Assembly: GCA_905479165.1 (NCBI GenBank)
Contig: CAJQLK010000016.1
Location: 1 to 40,329, forward strand
Source: an uncultured Flavobacteriales bacterium
Lineage (GTDB): Bacteria > Bacteroidota > Bacteroidia > Flavobacteriales > BACL11
Direction of reading: 5' to 3'
Length of the DNA stretch: 40,329 nucleotides
Shown here: positions 25,662 through 34,572 of the stretch, piece by piece
Position numbering within the stretch: the first letter of the stretch is position 1
How the letters are laid out: every line of letters starts with the position of its first letter
Made by a program: the position numbers and the translations under genes
Notes under the pieces: model-generated
The model's database searches: none
Told to the model about the DNA's origin: nothing
What the model saw: only the letters and a program-made list of their open reading frames with translations

Positions 25662-26404
25662 TGCTAAAAATCTCAGCTGTTTCTTATTTAAATACAGTTC
25701 CTTTTATACATGGGTTAAAGATAAGTGAGTTGATACACAATATTGATTTGCAATTGGATTATCCTTCTATTTGTGCGGATAAACTCATTAATGGAACTGT
25801 GGATTTGGCTTTAGTGCCAGTTGCCGTTATTCCAAAATTAAAAAATTCTTATATTATTTCGGACTATTGTATAGGTGCTGATGGTGCTGTGGATACAGTT
25901 TGTTTATATTCGGATGTGCCTGTTACGGAGATTGAAAGCATTGGTTTAGATTATCAATCGCTTACTTCTGTGGCTTTGCTTAAAGTTTTACTTAAAGAAT
26001 ATTGGCAATTGAAGCTTGAACTTAAGAAAGTGGATATTGGTTTTGAGGTTAATATAAAAGGCAAACATGCTGCTTTGGTAATTGGCGATAGGGCATTTGC
26101 GATGAATACTAAGCATGCCTATATTTATGATTTGTCAGCTATTTGGAAAGAATTGACAGGTTTAACTTTTGTGTTTGCCGCTTGGGTATCAAATAAGAAA
26201 TTACCTCAGAATTTTATTAGTAATTTTAATACAGCGCTAGAAAAAGGATTAAGCGATATTGATAGAGCTTTGGATTTAGAACGAGATAATTACCCCAACT
26301 GCACAAATCCTGAGGATTATTTGAATAATAAGATTTCTTATAATTTAGATTCCAAAAAGAAAAAAGGAATGGAACTTTTCCTGAAGAAGGTTAATGCTTT
26401 ATAA
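25661..26404 (+). CDS. mqnA: Chorismate dehydratase, menaquinone (futalosine) pathway
   Basis: The 247-residue protein has a periplasmic-binding-protein fold but no signal peptide, as in MqnA. Markers are the N-terminus KISAVSYLNTVPFIHGL, the DLALVPVAVIPKL segment, ALVIGDRAFAM and the late LTGLTFVFAAWVSN. MqnA converts chorismate to 3-enolpyruvylbenzoate, the first step of the futalosine route to menaquinone. No other mqn gene lies in this window. No clear terminator was seen in the 205 bases that separate it from yidC, which comes from the other direction. Confidence 0.9.
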   Translation: MLKISAVSYLNTVPFIHGLKISELIHNIDLQLDYPSICADKLINGTVDLALVPVAVIPKLKNSYIISDYCIGADGAVDTVCLYSDVPVTEIESIGLDYQSLTSVALLKVLLKEYWQLKLELKKVDIGFEVNIKGKHAALVIGDRAFAMNTKHAYIYDLSAIWKELTGLTFVFAAWVSNKKLPQNFISNFNTALEKGLSDIDRALDLERDNYPNCTNPEDYLNNKISYNLDSKKKKGMELFLKKVNAL

Positions 26405-26609
26405 GAAGTATATTTATTTCTTTTCTGTACTCATAATTATTTACTTTTTTGACTAATCTGTTCAAGTAAATTAGGTTGATATCTGAAAATATCATATTTG
26501 CAAGTCTTTTTTTTGATTATAACTCTCATATTAATTAGTGAGTAATAATTTTAAATAGAAAATACTAAAAAAATAAAAAGAATTAAAAATTACATTTTAA
26601 GAAATAATA
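26405..26609. other. AT-rich convergent intergenic region, nothing firm
   Basis: These 205 bases lie between the ends of mqnA and yidC. They contain a weak 6-bp inverted repeat (TGATAT-N6-ATATCA, 26477-26494) without a T tract, and no open frame of note. I see no reliable terminator, RNA gene or promoter here. Confidence 0.5.
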
Positions 26610-28424
26610 CTACTTTCTTTTCTTCAATTGTTGTTCTTGTTGCTTTTGCATTGCCTCTAATTTCTTTTGGAACTTAGATTTTGGTTTAGCAGGTTTCTTT
26701 TTATTTGCTTCCAATTGTGCCAATATTGCATCTTCATCAATCAGTCTTTTCATGAAGAATTGTTGAGTAAAGGTGAACATATTCGCTAAAAAGTAGTAGT
26801 ACGAAAGTCCTGCAGCATAATTATTAAAGAACCCAAGGAACATGATTGGCATAAGGTACATCATCCATTTCATTTGTGCCATTTGGCCAGTTGCCATTGA
26901 AGAGTTCATTCTAGTATACAATAAAGTGGAAATTGTCATTAAAAGCGTAAATAAACTAATATGATCTCCATAAAAAGGAATTTCAAATCCTAGGTTATAA
27001 ATAGAATCATAAGAGGATAAATCATCTGCCCAAAGGAAACTTTCTTGTCTTAACTCAATAGAGGCAGGGAAGAAACGGAACATAGCAATAAGTATCGGAA
27101 ATTGAAAGAGCATTGGCAAGCATCCTCCCATTGGGTTTACACCTGCTTTTCGGTAAAGAGCCATGGTCTCTTGCTGAGTTTTCATTTGATCTTTACCTTT
27201 ATTTTTCTCAGTTATTTTATCAATTTCAGGTTTTAATACTTTCATTTTTGCTTGTGATAAAAATGCTTTGTAAGTAAAAGGAGAAAGTCCGAACTTGATA
27301 ATTAGTGTAAGTAATAGAATTATGATTCCATAAGAAGAAAAGTACTTACTTAAGAAATCAAAGAGATTAATAATGATGTACTGGTTTACCCAGCCAAATA
27401 TTCCCCAGCCCAAAGGGACTAATTCTTCAAACCCTGAATTGTAGGATTCTAATGTTTTATAATGGTTTGGTCCAAAATAAAACTGGAAACTTAATTGTTC
27501 ATCTCGTTTATGACTATACGGTAATTCAAATTTAGCTGCTAAATCTTTTATGAATTTTGATCCTTCACTTTTTATTGAAGTTAAGTAAGTCGGTTTTTCA
27601 AAACCATCTTTTGCAATAAAGATAGCACTAAAAAACTGTTGTTTGAAAGCAACCCAGTTTAAACGGGCATTTATTTTATCATCATCAGTTGAGGTAAAAC
27701 TTAAGTAATCAACCTCATTATCTGAGCTGTATTGGTATTGCACCCCAGTGTACATATCCTGATTAGTTTTGCTTTTCTCGGTTTGTGGCGTTTTCATTTG
27801 CCATTCCAGGTTCATGTAATTTACCCCTGATGGTATGATGCTTTCCATTCCAACAAAATTGATATCAAAATCAATAAGATAATCGTCAGTTAGTGTGTAA
27901 AAGTATTCTACATAATGGCTGTCATCCGCCTTTAGTTTCATGCTTAAAGTATTGTTCCTTTGTTCGGAAACAAAATACAAGTCAGTAGTATTTATGTTGT
28001 GCCCAGTTGTAAATTGCAGGTTGAAACGAGAGCTATCTGCATCAAACAAATCAAGTGCTAAAGAATCAAAAGTATGGTATTCTTTTAAAATTACGGATGT
28101 TATTCTACCTCCTTTATTTGCAACTGTAATTTTTAATTTATCATTTTCAATTATCTGAAACTCATCTTCTCCTATTGCGGCTGCAGCAAAAATTCCGTAA
28201 GTTGCTTTTAATTCTTCACTTACTATAGAATCATTAAGTGTTGGGATGATTGGTGCATTAATTACTGTTTCAGCTATTTGAGTTTCACTAATTACAGCCT
28301 CAGTTGGGGTTGTAGTTGGCGCTTGTTCTTGTGGAACTTCAGGAAAAAAGAAGGTATTAAATACTATCAAGATGATAGCCATTAATACAAAACCAATTAG
28401 AGAATTTTTGTCGTATTGTTTCAT
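26610..28424 (-). CDS. yidC: Membrane protein insertase YidC
   Basis: The 604-residue protein starts with an N-terminal membrane anchor (SLIGFVLMAIILIVFNTFFF). A Thr/Glu-rich linker and a large periplasmic beta-supersandwich domain follow (~75-350). Next is the conserved Oxa1/YidC core: YGIIILLLTLIIKFGLSPFTYKAF, the coiled cytoplasmic loop with GVNPMGGCLPMLFQFPILIAMF, and further helices. The C-terminus is Lys/Gln-rich, as in many homologues, where it helps contact ribosomes. It inserts membrane proteins alone or with SecYEG. It starts 12 bases after the pyrG stop, so it is the second gene of a pyrG-yidC operon, an arrangement seen in Bacteroidota. Confidence 0.96.
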   Translation of the reverse strand: MKQYDKNSLIGFVLMAIILIVFNTFFFPEVPQEQAPTTTPTEAVISETQIAETVINAPIIPTLNDSIVSEELKATYGIFAAAAIGEDEFQIIENDKLKITVANKGGRITSVILKEYHTFDSLALDLFDADSSRFNLQFTTGHNINTTDLYFVSEQRNNTLSMKLKADDSHYVEYFYTLTDDYLIDFDINFVGMESIIPSGVNYMNLEWQMKTPQTEKSKTNQDMYTGVQYQYSSDNEVDYLSFTSTDDDKINARLNWVAFKQQFFSAIFIAKDGFEKPTYLTSIKSEGSKFIKDLAAKFELPYSHKRDEQLSFQFYFGPNHYKTLESYNSGFEELVPLGWGIFGWVNQYIIINLFDFLSKYFSSYGIIILLLTLIIKFGLSPFTYKAFLSQAKMKVLKPEIDKITEKNKGKDQMKTQQETMALYRKAGVNPMGGCLPMLFQFPILIAMFRFFPASIELRQESFLWADDLSSYDSIYNLGFEIPFYGDHISLFTLLMTISTLLYTRMNSSMATGQMAQMKWMMYLMPIMFLGFFNNYAAGLSYYYFLANMFTFTQQFFMKRLIDEDAILAQLEANKKKPAKPKSKFQKKLEAMQKQQEQQLKKRK

Positions 28425-28436
28425 TTTTAAACTAAA

Positions 28437-30050
<1,614 letters not shown>

Positions 30051-30071
30051 TTACAATAGTTTTGGTTTGTG

Positions 30072-30079
30072 CAAAAATA
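30072..30079 (-). promoter_or_regulatory. -7 promoter box for pyrG-yidC
   Basis: TATTTTTG on the minus strand matches TAnnTTTG and ends 24 bases before the GTG start of pyrG, giving a leader of about 20 bases. No good -33 TTG was found at the standard distance. Confidence 0.5.
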
Positions 30080-30148
30080 CTATTTGTGAGCGATTATTCT
30101 TAACTTAAAAAAAGTTTTATTAAAAGTTTTTAAACTAATGTAAATACC

Positions 30149-32404
30149 TTAGAATGTGATGCTTGCTCCAAAGCTTGGCATTATTGGAAGCTGATTAACT
30201 CTTTCATATTTAACTCGGTTAAAGTAGAATATGTTTTCTCTGTTATATGCATTTGTTACTGATGCCGTCATATCAATGTTTACTTTTTTGTTTACTTTTA
30301 TGCTTTTTGAAACAGAAGCATCCAATCTGTGGTAGTAAGGTAAGCGACCTTCATTTAACTCTGAATACTCAATTCCCAACTCTCCATTTGAAGTAGTATA
30401 ATCTGTATTTATACCATCGGAAAAAGTTAAGTTTTCGTAAAAGCCTTGAGTTTGAGTGAATGGAAATCCTGAACCTAAATTCCATCTAATATCTGTTTTC
30501 CAACTATCATTTTTCCCAAATTTGTAAGAAGTTACAAAATTCACATTGTGCCTTCTATCAAAATGAGGGTTGTATTCTCTTTCACCATCATTTCGTGTTA
30601 TCATACCTAAAGAATAAACTGCCCAGATGTACAGTTTTTTCCCTTTATATTTTACAAGAGCATCAACTCCTTTAGCAATCCCGCTTTCAATAATAAACTG
30701 AGGATCATCATCAGAAGTCATATTTCTATTGATATTTATTAACTGATAAAAATCTTTAACATATCCTTCTAATTGAAAGTCAATCTTATTGCTAATGTCA
30801 TATTCAATTCCAGTGATTAAATGTTGAGCTTTTTGTAATTTCTGATCGTAATCTCCATCTAAATCAACATCAGTTGAAATTATTCCTGTGAATAAATTCA
30901 CAACATCTCTATCTGAAATTGTGCTTTGCAAATTCTGAGAGTACTGTCCAGCTGAAAGCTTAAATCTCATTCTGTCAGATGCAATATATTTCATTCCTAA
31001 TCTAGGCTCTGGAGACGCTCCAATGTTTCCGTAATATTGCAATCTAAACCCTGGCTCAACTATCCATCTTGTTGAGTTGAATTGGTAGTTAAGATATGCT
31101 GAAAAATCACTAGTATTTACTGGAATTCCTACTTTAGAACTTACTGAATTGTATGTTGTGTAATCTGTTTGAAAACCATGCACATCAAAACCATATTTCA
31201 CTTTTCCTTTAGGTTGAAAGTAGGTGAAATTCACACCCATATTGTAGCCGTTTATTTCACTTGACCTTTCTCTAATGGTTCCGTTACTCTCAAACTCTTT
31301 TAGAATAGTATTGTATGATGACCATGCAAAATTACCTTCAATAAGAACTGGCGAACCTCCAGGAATTAAAATGAATTCAGAACCAATTCCTTTTGAGTTC
31401 CAATTTAGTTCAGAAATTCCTTCATAGTTTACTTTATCCGCAAAGTTAAACCCAAATATATTCAGTTTTGATCCGTTTTTTCCTTTTGTAGAAACTTTTC
31501 CGTACAAATCAGTATAAGAATAAGGCAAACCTTTCTCATCAAAATAAAGTGTTGGGTATTTGTAAAATAACTCAGAACTTTTATCCAGGTAAGAACTTTT
31601 ACCAGAGAAGATAAAAGAAGTATTCCCTTTACTATTTAGTGGACCTTCAACAAAAAGTTTAGATCCAAAAGTGTTTGCAGAAAGTTTTCCGCCAAGTTCT
31701 TTCTTGTTTCCATCAATAGTTTTAATATCCATAATTGAAGAAACTCTCCCGCCATATTCTGCACTAAAACCTCCTGTGTAAACATCAGTGTTTTTAATTA
31801 TATCAGTATCAAAAACAGAAAATAAGCCAATAGAGTGGAAGGGGCTATAAATAATCATTCCGTCCATCAAAACTTTATTTTGAATTGGAGAACCTCCTCT
31901 AATGTAAAGTTGACCTCCCTGATCTCCAGTAAAAACAACTCCTGGGATTACTTGCATATATTGTGCTAAATCTGGCTCTCCTCCAATAGTTGGAATCATC
32001 TCCATGTCTTGCTTAGTAATTTTTATTGAAGCAGCTTTAACTTCTGTTTTCATTTCTGCTCTTTCAGCAGATATTTTTACTTCATTAAGTTTAATGCTTG
32101 ATTCTCCAATTTCTAAATTCTTTGATAAAATTTGTCCGGATTTAAGTGAGATATTTACTTTAGTAGTATCATATCCAATATAAGTTGCAACCAAAGTGTA
32201 TTCACCAACATTTACTTTTGAAATATTATACATTCCGTTAATATCAGTAGCTGCACCAATATTAGTTCCTTCCAAGAAGACACTACAAAAAATTACTGGC
32301 TCTCCACTTTCTTTTTCGTAAACAAATCCTCTGATATTTCCAGTTTGCGCAAATATAGTTGCTGAAAAAAGTAAAGCGGATAATAAAAATAGGAGTTTAC
32401 GCAT
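30149..32404 (-). CDS. TonB-dependent outer-membrane receptor with carboxypeptidase-like N-domain
   Basis: From the chosen ATG at 32404 the protein has 751 residues. It has a signal peptide (RKLLFLLSALLFSATIFAQ), then a carboxypeptidase-regulatory-like beta-domain (~25-110, GNIRGFVYEKESGEPVIFCSVFLEGTNIGAATD). A plug domain (~120-235, with YIRGGSPIQNKVLMDGM and GGFSAEYGGRVSSIMDIKT) and a 22-strand-type barrel with a C-terminal aromatic strand (GASITF) follow. It imports a large or scarce ligand with TonB energy. There is no SusD partner next to it, so it is not a SusC pair member, and the substrate is unknown. An upstream TTG (32425) would extend the frame by 7 codons but lies inside the -7 box, so it is rejected as the start. 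Confidence 0.9.
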   Translation of the reverse strand: MRKLLFLLSALLFSATIFAQTGNIRGFVYEKESGEPVIFCSVFLEGTNIGAATDINGMYNISKVNVGEYTLVATYIGYDTTKVNISLKSGQILSKNLEIGESSIKLNEVKISAERAEMKTEVKAASIKITKQDMEMIPTIGGEPDLAQYMQVIPGVVFTGDQGGQLYIRGGSPIQNKVLMDGMIIYSPFHSIGLFSVFDTDIIKNTDVYTGGFSAEYGGRVSSIMDIKTIDGNKKELGGKLSANTFGSKLFVEGPLNSKGNTSFIFSGKSSYLDKSSELFYKYPTLYFDEKGLPYSYTDLYGKVSTKGKNGSKLNIFGFNFADKVNYEGISELNWNSKGIGSEFILIPGGSPVLIEGNFAWSSYNTILKEFESNGTIRERSSEINGYNMGVNFTYFQPKGKVKYGFDVHGFQTDYTTYNSVSSKVGIPVNTSDFSAYLNYQFNSTRWIVEPGFRLQYYGNIGASPEPRLGMKYIASDRMRFKLSAGQYSQNLQSTISDRDVVNLFTGIISTDVDLDGDYDQKLQKAQHLITGIEYDISNKIDFQLEGYVKDFYQLININRNMTSDDDPQFIIESGIAKGVDALVKYKGKKLYIWAVYSLGMITRNDGEREYNPHFDRRHNVNFVTSYKFGKNDSWKTDIRWNLGSGFPFTQTQGFYENLTFSDGINTDYTTSNGELGIEYSELNEGRLPYYHRLDASVSKSIKVNKKVNIDMTASVTNAYNRENIFYFNRVKYERVNQLPIMPSFGASITF

Positions 32405-32422
32405 TTTGTAAAATTTAGGTCG

Positions 32423-32430
32423 CAAATATA
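32423..32430 (-). promoter_or_regulatory. -7 promoter box for the TonB-dependent receptor
   Basis: TATATTTG on the minus strand is a perfect TAnnTTTG box ending 18 bases before the ATG at 32404. It shows that the receptor has its own promoter in the 46 bases after holA, and it decides the start codon against TTG 32425. Confidence 0.6.
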
Positions 32431-32450
32431 ACTAAATAAAGGAAGTGATA

Positions 32451-33452
32451 TTATGCATGAATAATTTTGAAGATAAGCTCTTTTAAAAGCCCACTTTGGT
32501 CAGTTGATTTGTTGTTTACTCCTTTACTTTTAAGGTCATATTCTTTTAGGTGTTCAATTATATAAAAGAGCTGACGCTTGTTGTAGTTTTTAGCAGCAGT
32601 TTGGTATTGGCTTACAAAAAAAGGATTTACTTTTAAAGAACTGGCTGCTGATTTTGGACTTTTATCTTCTAAAAAATGATAAACCATTATCTTTTGAAAA
32701 TAAGAAAACAAAGCACTCATTACGGGAACTATATGGTGGTTTTTAGTGTTCTCGGCAAAATGATTAATTATCCTGTTTGCTTTTACTACATTTTTTTGTC
32801 CAAGTGCATTTTGGAGTTCAAATACATTATAATCTTTACTAATTCCAATATGGTACTCAATTAGTTTTGTTGTGATCTGTTCTTCCTTTTTTATAACTAA
32901 CATTAACTTATCTAGCTCGTTAGTTATCTTTGATAAATCAGCTCCAAGATATTCTGCTAAAACAGCTGTGGCACTATTATCAATGGAAAAGCCTTTTTCT
33001 TTTACAAAAGCTAATATCCAAGCAGGGATTTTATTATCATAAACTTTTTTACTCTCAAAGACTATGCACTTTTTAGCTAAGTTCTTCCCAAACTTTTTTC
33101 TCTTGTCAACTGATTTTCCTTTGTATGAAATAACCACTACTGTGCTAGATTGAGGATTATCCAGATAAGAATCTAATAATTCAATATTTTTGAGGTGTTG
33201 CCCTTCTTTAACAATTACAACTCTTTTTTCTGATCCAAAAGGAAACTGTTTGGCCTCTGAAATTATTTGCTCAGTAGTAATATCCTTTCCGTAAAGTGTT
33301 ACTTGATTGAATTCTTTTTCTTCAGCAGTGAGTAAGTTTTTAGAAAACTCATCAGAAAGTTTGTCAATATAATAAGGCTCATCTCCCATTAAAAAATAAA
33401 CAGGATTTAAATCTTTATTACTTATTGATGATATGATTTCTTTATAATTCAC
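32451..33452 (-). CDS. holA: DNA polymerase III delta subunit
   Basis: The 333-residue protein fits HolA throughout. It has an N-terminal AAA+-like domain beginning NPVYFLMGDEPYYIDKL, a degenerate nucleotide-binding region, SEAKQFPFGSEKRVVIVKEG, and VVISYKGKSVDKRKKFGK. Helical lid and collar domains follow, with EYLGADLSKITNELDKL. The delta subunit opens the sliding clamp during clamp loading. The start is GTG (33452) because an in-frame TAA lies immediately upstream and no early ATG exists. It is divergent from the HsdR-N gene with only 12 bases between the start codons. Confidence 0.9.
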   Translation of the reverse strand: MNYKEIISSISNKDLNPVYFLMGDEPYYIDKLSDEFSKNLLTAEEKEFNQVTLYGKDITTEQIISEAKQFPFGSEKRVVIVKEGQHLKNIELLDSYLDNPQSSTVVVISYKGKSVDKRKKFGKNLAKKCIVFESKKVYDNKIPAWILAFVKEKGFSIDNSATAVLAEYLGADLSKITNELDKLMLVIKKEEQITTKLIEYHIGISKDYNVFELQNALGQKNVVKANRIINHFAENTKNHHIVPVMSALFSYFQKIMVYHFLEDKSPKSAASSLKVNPFFVSQYQTAAKNYNKRQLFYIIEHLKEYDLKSKGVNNKSTDQSGLLKELIFKIIHA

Positions 33453-33464
33453 TTATTTTGCTTT

Positions 33465-33911
33465 ATGGAACTTCCAAAATTAAATTTGCCCAATGCAGAG
33501 CTCAAAATTAAATTAGTTGAGGAGACTACACAAGTTTTTGATGAAGTAAGAAAAAAATATTTTAAACTGACTCCTGAGGAGTGGGTCCGCCAAAACTTTA
33601 TTCACTATTTAAAAAAAGACAAGAACTATCCTTTTGGGTTGATGGGAGTAGAGAAAATGGTAAAATATAACTCTTTAAAAACTAGGGCAGATATTCTAAT
33701 TTATAATAGAGAGGGAATGCCAAGTGTTATAGTGGAATGTAAAGCTCCAAATGTAGAAATTACCCAAGATGCTTTTAATCAAATAGCGAAATATAATTAT
33801 AAATTAAGGGTTAAATATTTAGTTGTTACTAATGGGTTGAAACATTTCTGTTGCGATATGGATTATGAAAATAACAAGATTACTTTTCTAGAGGAGATTC
33901 CTGAGTATTAG
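33465..33911 (+). CDS. Stand-alone HsdR N-terminal (PD-(D/E)xK nuclease-like) domain protein
   Basis: The 148-residue protein equals only the N-terminal nuclease-type domain of type I restriction R subunits (HSDR_N). A candidate PD-(D/E)xK core is visible: D76 (TRADILIYN), then E91-C-K93 (VIVECKAP), with a downstream Gln/Lys helix (FNQIAKYN). No helicase, S or M subunit gene lies nearby, so it is not a restriction system. Single-domain forms like this are widespread in Bacteroidota, and their role is unclear (possibly DNA repair or processing). The start ATG is 4 bases after an imperfect -7 box (TTATTTTG, 33453-33460). The 3' end overlaps a broken minus-strand gene by 32 bases. Confidence 0.82.
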   Translation: MELPKLNLPNAELKIKLVEETTQVFDEVRKKYFKLTPEEWVRQNFIHYLKKDKNYPFGLMGVEKMVKYNSLKTRADILIYNREGMPSVIVECKAPNVEITQDAFNQIAKYNYKLRVKYLVVTNGLKHFCCDMDYENNKITFLEEIPEY

Positions 33912-34059
33912 AATTTCTTTTTTGAATGCCTACACCAAAAACTAAACCAAGACAAATACCTAAGCCAATATTATTGAAAGCAGCACCAAATGCTACACCA
34001 AAACATAAACCAACTTCAATATAGTAATCAGGTTATTTTTTAGGTTTTTCTTCTATCAT
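33880..34059 (-). pseudogene. Small glycine-zipper membrane protein gene with a premature in-frame TAA
   Basis: Starting from ATG 34059 the frame reads MIEEKPKK, then TAA (34033-34035), then continues open for 50 codons to a second TAA at 33880-33882. The part after the stop is clearly protein-like: PDYYIEVGLCFGVAFGAAFN followed by more Gly-rich hydrophobic residues and a polar tail (QKRNSNTQESPLEK). This is the shape of small glycine-zipper membrane proteins common in Bacteroidota. A perfect promoter box sits 4 bases upstream. There is no ATG after the stop in this frame. A single base change (for example AAA, CAA or GAA to TAA) explains it. Readthrough or an assembly error are alternatives. 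Confidence 0.65.
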
Positions 34060-34063
34060 TTTG

Positions 34064-34071
34064 CAAATATA
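34064..34071 (-). promoter_or_regulatory. -7 promoter box before the broken glycine-zipper gene
   Basis: TATATTTG on the minus strand, ending 4 bases before ATG 34059, repeats the box-to-start spacing of 21953 and 25203. A TTG (34098-34096 on the minus strand) lies 24 bases upstream of the box, slightly beyond the usual -33 spacing. Confidence 0.5.
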
Positions 34072-34088
34072 TTAAAAAGGAATCTTTA

Positions 34089-34472
34089 TTAACACCAATA
34101 AGGGTAATAGCCACAGTACAAAAGCTCTGCGCCAATTAGTACTGCTATAATGAGCCACACTTTTGATTCACTATTATAGCTCTCCATTTTTTTAACTATA
34201 AATGAAGGGAATGCAATTCGGACTCCTCCTTTTACTACGCATATCTAACCAATAAAGGTTACAAATCCTAACACATCAAAAGTCCAGATGTTGTGCAGGA
34301 TAATTACTGGCAATCCAATAATTAAAGACAGCATACCAGTAAACATTATATGTGTTTCATCCTTGGATGCTGCTATCATTACTTTCATTCCTTTTTTGCT
34401 AATGAGTAATGCCCCAGCAAATAAAAAGAAGAAATAACCGTAAAATTTGAGAAAGAAAATACTTGTTTCCAT
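34089..34472 (-). pseudogene. Small multi-helix membrane protein gene interrupted by an in-frame TAG
   Basis: From ATG 34472 the frame encodes 75 residues with two hydrophobic helices (FLKFYGYFFFLFAGALLI, and the stretch around GMLSLIIGLPVIILHNIW). It then meets TAG at 34245-34247 and stays open for another 51 codons to TAA at 34089-34091. The second part (KGGVRIAFPSFIVKK, then VWLIIAVLIGAELLYCGYY) continues the same kind of protein. The ~127-residue total fits a small integral-membrane family that I recall having a G-W-x-x-x-x-K-G motif exactly here. TGG to TAG at this Trp would explain the break. A near-consensus promoter box (TATATTTA, 34489-34496) lies upstream. It could be a pseudogene, a readthrough gene or a base error. 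Confidence 0.7.
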
Positions 34473-34544
34473 AGTGGTTTAGTTTTTGTAAATATAGTTA
34501 AATTATATTCAGTTAAAAGTCAGCACTTAATAATGTTTAATGTT

Positions 34545-34552
34545 TATTTTCG
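34545..34552 (+). promoter_or_regulatory. -7 promoter box for the SulP transporter
   Basis: TATTTTCG fits the TAnnTTYG variant and ends 20 bases before the ATG at 34573. No clear -33 partner was seen. Confidence 0.45.
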
Positions 34553-34572
34553 CGCCCTTAAAAATATAGATT

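Noticed and set aside
26477..26494. Inverted repeat TGATAT-N6-ATATCA between mqnA and yidC
   Set aside because: The stem is only 6 bp, AT-rich and lacks a T tract; it is not convincing as a terminator or operator.
30149..32404. SusC of a second glycan locus
   Set aside because: There is no SusD gene beside it and the neighbours are pyrG and holA, so it is a solitary TonB-dependent receptor.
32405..32425. TTG start extending the TonB receptor by seven codons
   Set aside because: The TTG is part of a perfect TAnnTTTG box (32423-32430), and the ATG at 32404 begins a normal signal peptide.
33465..33911. Type I restriction-modification system
   Set aside because: Only an HsdR N-terminal domain is present. 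There is no helicase part and no HsdM or HsdS gene nearby.
34033..34247. Stop-codon reassignment as the cause of the TAA and TAG inside the two small genes
   Set aside because: All other genes in the window end normally at TAA, TGA or TAG without readthrough-length extensions, so the genetic code is standard. Local mutation, error or readthrough is more likely.
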